Positions 1 through 7,317 of a stretch of 64,000 nt of DNA are shown here, one piece after another. The notes beneath the pieces are model-generated. The model saw only the letters and a program-made list of their open reading frames with translations, was not told the DNA's origin and ran no database searches. Each line of letters starts with the position of its first letter. Positions within the stretch are counted from its first letter, which is position 1. This DNA comes from Streptomyces lavendulae subsp. lavendulae (GTDB taxonomy: Bacteria; Actinomycetota; Actinomycetes; Streptomycetales; Streptomycetaceae), in NCBI RefSeq assembly GCF_002803845.1, contig NZ_CP024985.1, positions 6,645,501 through 6,709,500 on the forward strand. Direction: 5' to 3'. The translations under genes and the position numbers were made by a program.

Positions 1-708
1 GACACCCCCTTCGGGCCGACCGTCGGGGAGATCCGCGACCTGGCCATCGACGAACGCGACCGCCTCCGGGGCCGCGCCACCGTCGCGGCGCTCGCCGCCG
101 AGGAGGTGCTGCGCGGCTGGGGCTGCCGCCGGGTGCGGATCCGCGTACCGGCCGGCTCGCCGGGCGGGCTGCGGCTGGCCGCGGCCCTGGGCTACGTCGA
201 ACAGGGCCGCAACATGGCCAAGGACCTCCCGCCCGAGCCGCCCGCCCCCTCGGCCGGGGTGCGGGGCCGGCCGATGACGGCCGACGAGTACGCCGCCTGG
301 GACGCGGTGGCCCGCGAGGCGTACGCGGCCAGCTGGACCGCGCGGGGCATGGACCCCGAGGCCGCCCGCAACAAGGCGCGGGCCGACCACGACGCGCAGC
401 TCCCGCGGGGCCTGGACACCCCGGGGGCGACCTTCACCGTCCTGGAGGCGGACGGCGCCCCCGTGGGGCACGTCTGGGTCGCCGGGGACGGGGAGGGTGC
501 GTACGTCTTCGACGTCGAGGTCGCCGCGGAACACCGGGGGCACGGCTACGGGCGCGACCTGATGCTCCTCGCGGAGCGCGCCGCCCTGGCCGCGGGGCAC
601 CACCGCCTCGCCCTGCACGTCTTCGCCGCCAACACCCCGGCACTGCGCCTGTACGAGTCCCTCGGCTACCGGACCACGCACGTCAACTACGCGAAGGAGC
701 TGATCTAG
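1..708 (+). CDS. Tandem GNAT N-acetyltransferase, 5' end cut by window edge
   Basis: The frame is open from the first base, so the start lies upstream. Two GNAT-like halves are visible. The first ends near an R-G-R-A-T-V acetyl-CoA loop remnant followed by the typical LAAALGYVEQGR strand. The second is complete, with VEVAAEHRGHGYGRDLM as the acetyl-CoA pyrophosphate loop and NTPALRLYESLGYR near the C terminus. Double GNAT proteins of this kind are common in actinomycetes, and the acceptor substrate cannot be told from sequence. The stop codon overlaps that of the convergent DsbA-like gene. The family call is firm and the function is open. Confidence 0.8.
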   Translation, partial: DTPFGPTVGEIRDLAIDERDRLRGRATVAALAAEEVLRGWGCRRVRIRVPAGSPGGLRLAAALGYVEQGRNMAKDLPPEPPAPSAGVRGRPMTADEYAAWDAVAREAYAASWTARGMDPEAARNKARADHDAQLPRGLDTPGATFTVLEADGAPVGHVWVAGDGEGAYVFDVEVAAEHRGHGYGRDLMLLAERAALAAGHHRLALHVFAANTPALRLYESLGYRTTHVNYAKELI

Positions 709-1202
709 GAGCCGGCGAGCAGCCGGTCCGCGATCTCCTCGATGCGGGCGCGCAGGCCCTCCTGGCTCTTGCCGCCGTCGAGACGCTCGCCGTCGATCAC
801 GTAGGTCGGGGTGCCGGTCACGCCGATGGCCTTGCCCTCGGCCTGGTCGGCGTCGACGATCAGGATGTGCCGGCCGTCGATCAGGGCGGTGTCGAACTCC
901 TCGGCGTCCAGGCCGAGTTCGCGCGCCACGTCCAGCAGGACGGCCTCGCCGCGCTCACCGAGCTCCGCGGTGCGGGCCAGGACGGCCTCCGCGTACGGCC
1001 AGCCCTTGCCCTGCTCCGCGGCCTCCTCGGCGGCCTGCGCGGCGGCGAAGGCGTGCTTGTGCTTCTCCAGGGGGAAGTGGCGCAGCCGGATGTCCAGCCG
1101 GTCGCCGTAGCGGGCCCGCAGGGCGCGCACGTCGTCCAGAGCGCTGTTGCAGTCCGGGCACTGGAGTTCGCACCAGACGTCGAGGATCACGGAATCGGTC
1201 AT
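705..1202 (-). CDS. DsbA/FrnE-family thioredoxin-fold oxidoreductase
   Basis: This 165-residue protein has a DsbA-type thioredoxin fold with active site CPDC at residues 15-18, preceded by C11, and a cis-proline TP at 131-132 (GTPTYVIDG). These are the two hallmarks of the fold. There is no signal peptide, so it should act in the cytoplasm like FrnE-type proteins rather than in extracellular disulfide formation. The start is the ATG at 1200-1202; the frame stays open upstream but that part has low-complexity, non-homologous sequence. The gene is convergent with the GNAT gene and divergent from the small membrane protein at 1355. The redox partner is unknown. Confidence 0.88.
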   Translation of the reverse strand: MTDSVILDVWCELQCPDCNSALDDVRALRARYGDRLDIRLRHFPLEKHKHAFAAAQAAEEAAEQGKGWPYAEAVLARTAELGERGEAVLLDVARELGLDAEEFDTALIDGRHILIVDADQAEGKAIGVTGTPTYVIDGERLDGGKSQEGLRARIEEIADRLLAGS

Positions 1203-1354
1203 GCGGACAGTCTCCCAGACCCCTCGGGGAGGAGACCGACCCCGAGATGTCCCGGAGATCCGCTCCGCGGGAGCCCGGGGCGTGGCCCCGACGGCACCCG
1301 CCGGTGCAGGATGGAAGGGACAGATCGCCCGTCCGCCCAGGGTCGGAGGACCGC

Positions 1355-1801
1355 ATGCTCGCCGAAACCATCTGCTCCGCGGTGTCCGCCGCGGGACTGG
1401 GCATCGCCGCGGTGACCGCGTACCGCAGGCGCTTCCTGACCGCCACGCGCATCGCGGCCTACTCGCTGGTGCCGGTGGGCCTGGTGATGACCGGCGTGGT
1501 GCAGTGGCTGTCCGGGATCGTCTTCCAGCCGTCCGTCTGGATCGGCTTCGGGCTGCTGGGCCTGGCCTGGCTGCTCCTCGTGACCACCCGGGCCGTGGAG
1601 CGCCGCCGCTCCGGCGAGGAGCGCGGGTCCGCGAAGGCGGCCCGGGGCGGTGCGGCCCGGGAGGCCGTGGCCCCCGCCGCCTCCGCACCCTCCCTCGGCA
1701 CCGGCCCCGGCACCCGTACCGGCTCCGCGCCGGCCGCCGCCGCACCCCCGGCCGAGGACTTCTCCGACATCGAGGCCATCCTCAAGAAGCACGGCATCTA
1801 G
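1355..1801 (+). CDS. Small integral membrane protein, unknown function
   Basis: A 148-residue protein with about three hydrophobic segments (roughly residues 1-19, 31-52 and 60-76), then a charged arginine-rich stretch, an Ala/Pro/Ser-rich linker and a conserved-looking acidic tail ending DIEAILKKHGI. The ATG at 1355 was chosen over an in-frame ATG at 1247 because GGAGGA at 1345-1350 sits at ideal distance and hydrophobic sequence begins right after it. I do not recognise a named family. The short helical C-terminal tail after a flexible linker could be a docking peptide, which is inference only. Confidence 0.7.
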   Translation: MLAETICSAVSAAGLGIAAVTAYRRRFLTATRIAAYSLVPVGLVMTGVVQWLSGIVFQPSVWIGFGLLGLAWLLLVTTRAVERRRSGEERGSAKAARGGAAREAVAPAASAPSLGTGPGTRTGSAPAAAAPPAEDFSDIEAILKKHGI

Positions 1802-1956
1802 CAGCCGGAAGGGGGCGGGCCTTAGCGCACGCGCGGCCGGATGCGGGGGAGAAGCGGCGGGGAACCACCTGAACTGACGAGAGAGGGCGGGCTCCGGCCC
1901 CCCGAATGGCGTGTTGAGGGCCGATCGGGGACGCGCTGCGCGATCATCGCCCCGAC

Positions 1957-2163
1957 ATGCTCGACACATCGCAGGACGAGCCGCAGGCTCTCCCTTCCGT
2001 CGCCGAGGTCCCCCTCGCCCGGGCCGCCGTCCCGCCGGCCCCGCTCGCCCCCGAGGGGCGCGGCTGCCTCTTCGCCCTGTCCCAGCCCCCTTTGATGATC
2101 TTCCTAGGGGTGATCGGGGCCCTGCTGCTGTTCGCCGCCGTCCACGACCTGTACCTGCTCTGA
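1957..2163 (+). CDS. Predicted 68-residue single-pass membrane protein
   Basis: A short Pro/Ala-rich N-terminal part is followed by one C-terminal hydrophobic helix (PLMIFLGVIGALLLFAAVHD) ending at the stop. Hydrophobic character and third-position GC both favour coding. No strong ribosome binding site is seen. Its last 60 bases overlap the 3' end of the CGNR regulator gene on the other strand, so one of the two may be annotated too long. Function is unknown; a tail-anchored small protein is the simplest reading. Confidence 0.5.
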   Translation: MLDTSQDEPQALPSVAEVPLARAAVPPAPLAPEGRGCLFALSQPPLMIFLGVIGALLLFAAVHDLYLL

Positions 2164-2730
2164 GCCCTCCGGGTGGGAGTCGGCCTCCTTGCGGCGCGCC
2201 CGGTACGCGGCCACGTGCAGCCGGTTCCCGCAGGTCCGGCTGTCGCAGTAGCGGCGGGAGCGGTTGCGGGACAGGTCCACGAAGGCCCGTCGGCAGTCCG
2301 GCGCCTCGCACCGGCGCAGCCGCTCCTGCTCCCCGGAGACCACGATGAAGGCGAGCGCCATGCCGCCGTCCGCCGCCAGGTGGTCGCCCACCGAGGCACC
2401 CGGTGCGAAGTAGTGCACGTGCCAGTCGTAGCCGTCGTGGTCGGTGAGCTGCGGGGTGGTGCCCGCGGTGGCGACCAGTTCGTTGATCAGTGCCGCCGCC
2501 GCACGGGAGTTCGGTGCCGCGAAGACCTGGGCGAACTTGCCGCGCACGGTCCGCACGCCCGCGAGGTCGCGGGCGCCGAGCTCGCCGACGTCGCTGATCG
2601 CGTGCTCCTTGACGAAGCCGCGCAGCGCCGCGACGTCGGACAGTCCGTCCGGCTGGTCCGGTTCGGCCGCGGTGTTCACCAGCGCGACGACGACGTCGAG
2701 CGCGCGACGGGTGTCGTGGGGGATCTGCAC
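2104..2730 (-). CDS. CGNR zinc-finger (ABATE-type) putative transcriptional regulator
   Basis: The 208-residue protein has a C-terminal CGNR zinc finger with C-x4-C (CEAPDC) and C-x4-C (CDSRTC) followed by the name-giving CGNR and a basic helix (HVAAYRARRK). The N-terminal region is the stress-sensor-like ABATE domain usual in this actinobacterial family. Such proteins are taken to be DNA-binding regulators, but few have been studied. The start is a GTG at 2728-2730 with an AGGGAG-like ribosome binding site upstream. The tail after the basic helix is polar and overlaps the small membrane protein gene on the plus strand. Confidence 0.85.
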   Translation of the reverse strand: MQIPHDTRRALDVVVALVNTAAEPDQPDGLSDVAALRGFVKEHAISDVGELGARDLAGVRTVRGKFAQVFAAPNSRAAAALINELVATAGTTPQLTDHDGYDWHVHYFAPGASVGDHLAADGGMALAFIVVSGEQERLRRCEAPDCRRAFVDLSRNRSRRYCDSRTCGNRLHVAAYRARRKEADSHPEGSEQVQVVDGGEQQQGPDHP

Positions 2731-2827
2731 GGGGTCGCTCCCTGGAGGCCGGCGTTGCGGCGACGGACCGCCGCCGCCGCTGGGGGGCCGACTCTAGCGG
2801 TTACCTTCCCGGGCGGGCCCAAGCACA

Positions 2828-2870
2828 CCGGCGCCGTTCTCGCGGTCGGCTTCCGCGAGAACAGCGCCGG
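2828..2870 (-). terminator. Hairpin terminator downstream of ssgB
   Basis: A 17-bp stem with one mismatch (2828-2845 paired with 2853-2870, 7-base loop) lies about 75 bases past the ssgB stop in its direction of transcription. It has no U-run, as is usual in Streptomyces. It also insulates the divergent CGNR regulator promoter region at 2731-2827. Confidence 0.6.
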
Positions 2871-2943
2871 CACTGCCGTATGTGGTTGTCCGACCCGCAC
2901 CGTCGCCCCGAGTCGGACGGTGTCGAGCGGCTGTAGGCCTGGC

Positions 2944-3357
2944 TCAGCTTTCGGCCAGGATGTGGGAGAGCTCCTTGTCGAGGTCGAAGTGCCGGTGTTC
3001 GGTCCCGGGTGGGACCGCGGCGTCCGTCCGCTTGAGGAACGATTCGAGGGCTCGGGCGGGTGCTTCGAGCAGCGCTTCTCCCTCCGGTGAGCTCAGGGCG
3101 ATGCACACGACGCCCTGACCGTGGCTGCGGGACGGCCAGACGCGGACGTCGCCGGTTCCGGTGGGCCGGTGGAGGCCCTCTGCGAGGAGGTCGCGGGCGA
3201 ATACCCATTCGACCGTCTCCTCGGCGCCGGTGTGGAAGGTGGCGTGCACGGCGTAGGGGTCGGCCGTGTCATACCGCAGGCCCGCGGGAACAGGCAGTGA
3301 GGACTCGCTCGACACAACGAGGCGCAGGTGCAGCTCGCAGCTGACCGTGGTGTTCAT
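2944..3357 (-). CDS. ssgB: Sporulation-specific cell division regulator SsgB
   Basis: SsgB is the SsgA-like protein (SALP) that, with SsgA, marks division sites and recruits FtsZ during sporulation-specific septation in aerial hyphae. The product is 137 residues, the same length as S. coelicolor SsgB, begins MNTTVSCELHLRLV and runs to DLDKELSHILAES. It has the SALP fold landmarks YDTADPYAV, WVFARDLL and LSSPEGEALLEAP. The ATG at 3355-3357 was chosen over an upstream in-frame ATG because it gives the conserved N terminus and follows a GAAAGG sequence. It has its own promoter region upstream (3358-3534) and a terminator after it, so it is monocistronic. SsgB is extremely conserved across Streptomyces, which makes this call near certain. 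Confidence 0.97.
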   Translation of the reverse strand: MNTTVSCELHLRLVVSSESSLPVPAGLRYDTADPYAVHATFHTGAEETVEWVFARDLLAEGLHRPTGTGDVRVWPSRSHGQGVVCIALSSPEGEALLEAPARALESFLKRTDAAVPPGTEHRHFDLDKELSHILAES

Positions 3358-3418
3358 AAGCGCCAGGGCCTTTCGCTCAGTGTGCGCTCGGGGATTCGCA
3401 CGTCGGCGAAATCGACAT

Positions 3419-3442
3419 GCCACCTACGGTGCCGTTGTAAAC
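3419..3442 (-). promoter_or_regulatory. Candidate sigma-H-like promoter of ssgB
   Basis: On the minus strand GTTTAC (3437-3442) is followed after about 14 bases by GGTGGC (3419-3424), resembling the GTTT-N14-16-GGGTA pattern of SigB/SigH-class promoters. S. coelicolor ssgB has been reported to depend on the stress sigma factor SigH. The -10 match is partial. The transcript would have a leader of about 50 bases. Confidence 0.4.
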
Positions 3443-3498
3443 CCCTCTGACCGTTTTGCGGACCTCTGGGTCCCTCGAACGGCGGATCCAAAGCGGCA

Positions 3499-3527
3499 TT
3501 CACGTGTGCTTCCGGCTCCGGTAGATT
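3499..3527 (+). promoter_or_regulatory. Leaderless promoter of the PGPGW protein gene
   Basis: TTCACG (3499-3504), 17-base spacer, TAGATT (3522-3527), then exactly 7 bases to the ATG at 3535. Transcription would start at or beside the start codon, and no ribosome binding site is present. This fixes the start of the following gene. Confidence 0.6.
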
Positions 3528-3534
3528 CGGGGCC

Positions 3535-3972
3535 ATGGATACGGGGAGTGACCGAGGGACCAATGAGTCCGCCACCACGGAACCGGCCGCCGAAGAGACG
3601 CCGCACGTCTCGAAGGCGCCCGCGTTCATCAAGGCCAACCGCAGCCTGCACCTGAGCTGGCAGGTCGGCGTCTTCATCGTCGGCCTGGCCGTCATCGGCG
3701 CGGGCATCGCCATGCTCGTCCTGCCCGGCCCGGGCTGGGTGGCGATCTTCGCCGGCCTGGCGATCTGGGCCACCGAGTTCGCCTGGGCCCACCTCGTCCT
3801 GCGCTGGACCAAGCGCAAGGTCAGCGAGGCCGCGCAGAAGGCGCTCGACCCGAAGGTGCGCCGCCGCAACATCATCCTCACCAGCGTCGGCCTGGCCGTC
3901 GCGGGCGCGCTGATCGGCTTCTACCTGTGGAAGTACGGCCTCACACTGCCGTGGGACCTGAAGGACCAGTGA
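3535..3972 (+). CDS. PGPGW-family (TIGR02611-like) transmembrane protein
   Basis: A 145-residue membrane protein. Residues 1-40 are polar. A hydrophobic helix at about 43-63 leads into the signature LPGPGW (63-68) and a second helix, then a basic helical segment (LVLRWTKRKV) and a last hydrophobic helix near the C terminus. This is the PGPGW family, widespread in actinobacteria and without a known function. The start is set by the leaderless promoter just upstream. It lies between ssgB and a tRNA gene and looks monocistronic. Confidence 0.85.
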   Translation: MDTGSDRGTNESATTEPAAEETPHVSKAPAFIKANRSLHLSWQVGVFIVGLAVIGAGIAMLVLPGPGWVAIFAGLAIWATEFAWAHLVLRWTKRKVSEAAQKALDPKVRRRNIILTSVGLAVAGALIGFYLWKYGLTLPWDLKDQ

Positions 3973-4029
3973 CCGTCCGGGGATGGTCACGGAGCACCGC
4001 TGACATGCGGTAATGTTTGCGGTGCGTCC

Positions 4030-4101
4030 GGGCGATTAGCTCAGTGGGAGAGCACTTCGTTCACACCGAAGGGGTCACTGGTTCGAACCCAGTATCGCCC
4101 A
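4030..4101 (+). tRNA. tRNA-Val (anticodon CAC), copy 1
   Basis: A 72-base cloverleaf: acceptor GGGCGAT/ATCGCCC, D arm GCTC/GAGC, anticodon stem CTTCG/CGAAG around loop TTCACAC (anticodon CAC, reads GUG), T arm ACTGG/CCAGT with TTCGAAC, discriminator A. CCA is not encoded. A TAATGT -10-like hexamer lies at 4011-4016. GUG is one of the most used valine codons at this GC content. Confidence 0.96.
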
Positions 4102-4112
4102 CCCGGAGCACA

Positions 4113-4142
4113 GGCCCGGAGACTCGGAAGAGTCTCCGGGCC
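4113..4142 (+). terminator. Terminator of tRNA-Val copy 1
   Basis: A perfect 13-bp GC-rich stem (4113-4125 with 4130-4142) around a GGAA tetraloop, 11 bases after the tRNA 3' end. Confidence 0.8.
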
Positions 4143-4147
4143 TCTGT

Positions 4148-4177
4148 CGTATCCGCCCGTATCCGCCCGTATCCGAA
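4148..4177. repeat. 10-bp tandem repeat, three copies
   Basis: The unit CGTATCCGCC occurs three times head to tail (the last copy ends in AA instead of CC), between the tRNA terminator and the 3' end of the membrane protein gene. No function can be assigned. Confidence 0.7.
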
Positions 4178-4200
4178 CCGGCCCCGGCCCCGCCCCCCCG

Positions 4201-6546
4201 TCAGCGGAGCCGGCCGATGGCCTCCCGGAGCCTGCGGGCCTCGCGCAGCCGCTTCTCGTACGTGGCTCCCACCAGCAGCAGGAGCAGGCCCGCCAGCGCC
4301 GGGGGCAGCCAGCGCGGCAGCGCCCCGACCACCTGGACCACGTACGGGGCCAGCTCGTGCACCGCCACCGCCGCCAGCGTCGCGCCGCCCAGCAGCAGCG
4401 GCGCCCGCAGCCCGCGGTGCGCCCCGCCCAGGGTCAGGGCCAGCGCCGCCAGCCCCAGCAGGAGCGGGCGCGGCCAGTACGCGTCCCCCCAGACCGCCAC
4501 CAGGCTCGGCAGCAGGGTCGCCGCCAGCCCCGGACCGTACGCCGCCCAGGACGAGGCCGCCGGGTCCCGGCGGCGCCGCACCAGTCCCACCGCCAGGGCC
4601 AGCGCCGACACCGGCAGCGTGTACGCCTCCGGCGCCGTCACCCCCGACGCGCCCAGCCGCACCCACGAGGCCGCCACGAACAGCGCCCCCGCGGCCCAGC
4701 CCAGCGCCCGCCGCTCCCGCCGCACCGCGGCGCCCGCGCACAGCACCCCGCCCAGCGCGAGGACCAAGGCCAGCACCGGCCGGTCGCCGGCCGCCAGGAG
4801 CACCGCGAGCCCCCCGGCCGTGGCCGCCGCCAGCTCGGCCGGAACCCGTACCGGACCCAGCCGCGGCGCGAGCCCCACGACCAGGGCCGGGACCAACAGC
4901 ACGGCGACCGCCCGCCACGGGACGGCGAGCCCCGCCAGCGCGCCCAGCGCCACCGCCGTCGCCGTCGCGAACCCGACGGCGCACACCGCCCCGCCCGCCC
5001 GCACGGGCCGCAGGGCGGGCCCGTACGCCGCCCCCAGCGCGGCGCCCGCCCCCAGCAGCCCGAAGGCCGCGAAGGTGGCCAGGCGGCCGTCCAGGGCCGT
5101 CAGGGACACGTACAGGGCCCCGGCGGCCGCGCACCCCGCGGCCGTGAAGGCGGCGTCCCGGCCCGTGGCCCGCAGCGCCCCCGCCCCGGCCGCGGCCGTC
5201 ACCGCCAGCTGCGCCGCGAGCACCGCCGCCACCGGCAGCCCCGCCACCACCGGCGCCACGAACAGGGCCGCCCCGGCGCACACCGCCGCCGCCGTCCGGG
5301 CCTCCCGGCGCGGCAGCACCCCGGCCGGCGACGCGAGCGCCCCGGCCGCCAGCAGCAGCGTCACCACGTACGGGATCCCCTGCCCGCCCCCGGCCGGCCG
5401 CGGGGTCGTCGCCGCCCACACCTCGCGCAGCGCCCCCAGCCCGGGGAGCAGCGCCCCCGCCACCACCGGGACCGCCACCAGCACACCGAGGGCGGACACC
5501 GCCGCCCCGGCGCACAGCAGCCCCCGGCGCACCGGCTGCGGCAGCCGGCCCGCCCGCGGGACCGCCACCAGCAGGGCCGGCGCCACCGCCACCCGCACCG
5601 CCACCGCCCACCCGGAGACCGGCCCGGCCGGGACCAGCGCCCCGACCGCCGCCACCCCCGCAAGGCCCCCCGCCACGGCCGCCGCCCAGGCCCGCGGCTC
5701 GCGCCAGGCCACCGCCACGCCCAGCAGCGCCCCCGCCGCCAGCAGCCCCGCCGGACCGGCCGCGCCGGGCGCGCCGAGGGAGAGCGCCAGCCCCGTCGAC
5801 AGGGCCAGTGCGGCGAGCAGGGCCCCGGCCGCCCCCGCGGGCAGCCGTACCGCCCGTCGGGACACCGCCGTCGCCAGCGCCGCGTCCAGCGCGGCCGTCG
5901 CCAGCAGCGCCCAGCCGCCCGCCAGGGGCCCCGCCCCGGTGACGGCCGCCGCCAGCGGCAACGGCAGCTGCGCCGCCGCCACCGCGGCCGGCAGCGGCAG
6001 CCGCAGCCCGGGCAGCGCGAGCCCGTACCCGGCCCAGAGCCCCGCCAGTACGGCCGCCGCCCCTGCCGCGTACACACCGCCGTCGGTGCCGGGGAGCCCC
6101 ACGGCGTGCAGGGCGTAGGCGTCCAGCACGGTCAGCAGCAGCGCCACCCCCGCCACCGACTCGGCCGTCGAGCGCAGCCCGCGCCGCAGCAGCGCGGCGG
6201 GCGCGGCGAGCGCCGCCGCCGTCAGCAGGGCCAGCACTGCGGAGCGCCCCCCGATGCCCAGCGAGCCCCAGCTGACCAGCGTGAAGGCGAGCGCGGCCAC
6301 GGCGAGCAGCACCGCGCCCAGGGTCAGCAGCACGTTCTGCGCGCTCGGGCCGGTCGACGGCGGCCCCCCGGGGGTCACCGGAGGAAAGGCCGGCGCCACG
6401 GCCGGCGCCACGGCCGGTGCCTGCTGCCACAGCAGTCGCACCAGCCACTCCCGACGGGTCAACAAATACATGCGCCGGGCGTCGAGTCGGGCCAGCTCAC
6501 GGTCGATCAGCGCCAGCTCCTCGGCGGGCGGCAGGGGCGTGTCCAT
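4201..6546 (-). CDS. Large polytopic membrane protein, 781 residues, unknown function
   Basis: The N-terminal 40 residues form a charged helix (ELALIDRELARLDARRMYLL), then a Pro/Ala linker, then almost unbroken Ala/Leu/Val-rich hydrophobic segments to about residue 745, probably more than 20 transmembrane helices, and a basic cytoplasmic tail (EKRLREARRLREAIGRLR). The composition matches the very large actinobacterial membrane proteins often annotated only as integral membrane protein; none has a clear function. The start is the ATG at 6544-6546. It lies between the two tRNA-Val genes and shows no operon partner. A lipid or polymer transporter is possible but unsupported. Confidence 0.8.
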   Translation of the reverse strand: MDTPLPPAEELALIDRELARLDARRMYLLTRREWLVRLLWQQAPAVAPAVAPAFPPVTPGGPPSTGPSAQNVLLTLGAVLLAVAALAFTLVSWGSLGIGGRSAVLALLTAAALAAPAALLRRGLRSTAESVAGVALLLTVLDAYALHAVGLPGTDGGVYAAGAAAVLAGLWAGYGLALPGLRLPLPAAVAAAQLPLPLAAAVTGAGPLAGGWALLATAALDAALATAVSRRAVRLPAGAAGALLAALALSTGLALSLGAPGAAGPAGLLAAGALLGVAVAWREPRAWAAAVAGGLAGVAAVGALVPAGPVSGWAVAVRVAVAPALLVAVPRAGRLPQPVRRGLLCAGAAVSALGVLVAVPVVAGALLPGLGALREVWAATTPRPAGGGQGIPYVVTLLLAAGALASPAGVLPRREARTAAAVCAGAALFVAPVVAGLPVAAVLAAQLAVTAAAGAGALRATGRDAAFTAAGCAAAGALYVSLTALDGRLATFAAFGLLGAGAALGAAYGPALRPVRAGGAVCAVGFATATAVALGALAGLAVPWRAVAVLLVPALVVGLAPRLGPVRVPAELAAATAGGLAVLLAAGDRPVLALVLALGGVLCAGAAVRRERRALGWAAGALFVAASWVRLGASGVTAPEAYTLPVSALALAVGLVRRRRDPAASSWAAYGPGLAATLLPSLVAVWGDAYWPRPLLLGLAALALTLGGAHRGLRAPLLLGGATLAAVAVHELAPYVVQVVGALPRWLPPALAGLLLLLVGATYEKRLREARRLREAIGRLR

Positions 6547-6675
6547 AGCCGGAGTGTGGTGCCCGTCACTCCCTCAGGACATGGGCGTGCGTACTCAGAT
6601 CGGCGCTGAGTACCCCCGGGCGCCAAAACCCGCGACGGCCGGACGCGGACCCCGCCGCCGGGCCAGACTGGGGCC

Positions 6676-7146
6676 ATGCCGCGCTGGACGCACCACCGCT
6701 TCCGCGACGTGTGGGACCTCGACGCCCCGCCCGCCCTCGTGTTCGCGCGGCTGGAGGACCCCGCGCACTACCCCCGGTGGTGGCCCCAGGTCCGCCGGGT
6801 CCGGGCGGTCGACGAGCACACCGGCAGCGCCGTGATCCGCTCCGCCCTCCCGTACGGGATCCACATCACCCTCACCGGGCTGCTCCGCGACCCCGAGCGG
6901 GGCGTCCTGGAGGCGGCGGTGCGCGGGGACCTCGAAGGCTGGGCCCGGTGGACCGTGCGCCCGCGCGCCGCGGGCCCGCAGACCACGCGCGCCGTCTACG
7001 AGCAGGAGGTCGAGCTGCGTGCGGCCCCGCTGCGGCGGTTCGCGCTCCCCGGGCGTCCGGTCTTCCGGCTCAACCACGCCCTGATGATGCGGGCCGGGCG
7101 GCGCGGTCTCGCGGCCCTGCTGGAGGCCGAGCGGGAAGCGGTTTGA
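6676..7146 (+). CDS. SRPBCC-family (polyketide cyclase/START-like) protein
   Basis: The 156-residue protein has the START/Bet v1-like pattern: an N-terminal strand with DLDAPPALVFARLEDPAHYPRWW, a run of antiparallel strands, and a long C-terminal helix (LNHALMMRAGRRGLAALLEAE) that forms the ligand cavity. Members bind hydrophobic ligands or act as cyclases; nothing nearby suggests the ligand. The upstream hexamer CAGACT ends 6 bases before the ATG, a spacing that fits a leaderless transcript. The tRNA promoter begins inside its last codons. Confidence 0.8.
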   Translation: MPRWTHHRFRDVWDLDAPPALVFARLEDPAHYPRWWPQVRRVRAVDEHTGSAVIRSALPYGIHITLTGLLRDPERGVLEAAVRGDLEGWARWTVRPRAAGPQTTRAVYEQEVELRAAPLRRFALPGRPVFRLNHALMMRAGRRGLAALLEAEREAV

Positions 7147-7171
7147 ACAGACCCCGAGGCTCTTGTATTGT
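7143..7171 (+). promoter_or_regulatory. Promoter of tRNA-Val copy 2
   Basis: TTGAAC (7143-7148), 17-base spacer, TATTGT (7166-7171), about 13 bases before the mature tRNA 5' end. This is a close match to the housekeeping HrdB consensus. The -35 overlaps the stop codon of the preceding gene. Confidence 0.7.
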
Positions 7172-7184
7172 TCAGTCCGTTCCC

Positions 7185-7256
7185 GGGCGATTAGCTCAGC
7201 GGGAGAGCACTTCGTTCACACCGAAGGGGTCACTGGTTCGATCCCAGTATCGCCCA
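7185..7256 (+). tRNA. tRNA-Val (anticodon CAC), copy 2
   Basis: The same 72-base cloverleaf as copy 1 with the same CAC anticodon. It differs at two bases only: T to C in the D loop (AGCGGGA) and A to T in the T loop (TTCGATC). Stems are identical. CCA is not encoded and the discriminator is A. Confidence 0.96.
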
Positions 7257-7263
7257 CCGGGAC

Positions 7264-7292
7264 AGGCCGGTCCGTCACTGACGGACCGGCCT
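7264..7292 (+). terminator. Terminator of tRNA-Val copy 2
   Basis: 14-base perfect inverted repeat (7264-7277 and 7279-7292) with a single central base, 7 bases after the tRNA. It may also serve the convergent exonuclease gene, whose stop is at 7318. Confidence 0.75.
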
Positions 7293-7317
7293 TCCGCATG
7301 TACGGGACGTGCGGGCC

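Noticed and set aside
705..1202. DsbA partner of the VKOR at 41052
   Set aside because: The thioredoxin-fold protein has no signal peptide and would stay in the cytoplasm, so it cannot meet the VKOR active site outside.
4102..7184. Integrated element between the two tRNA-Val genes
   Set aside because: No integrase, excisionase, replication gene or composition shift is visible; kept only as a possible relic.
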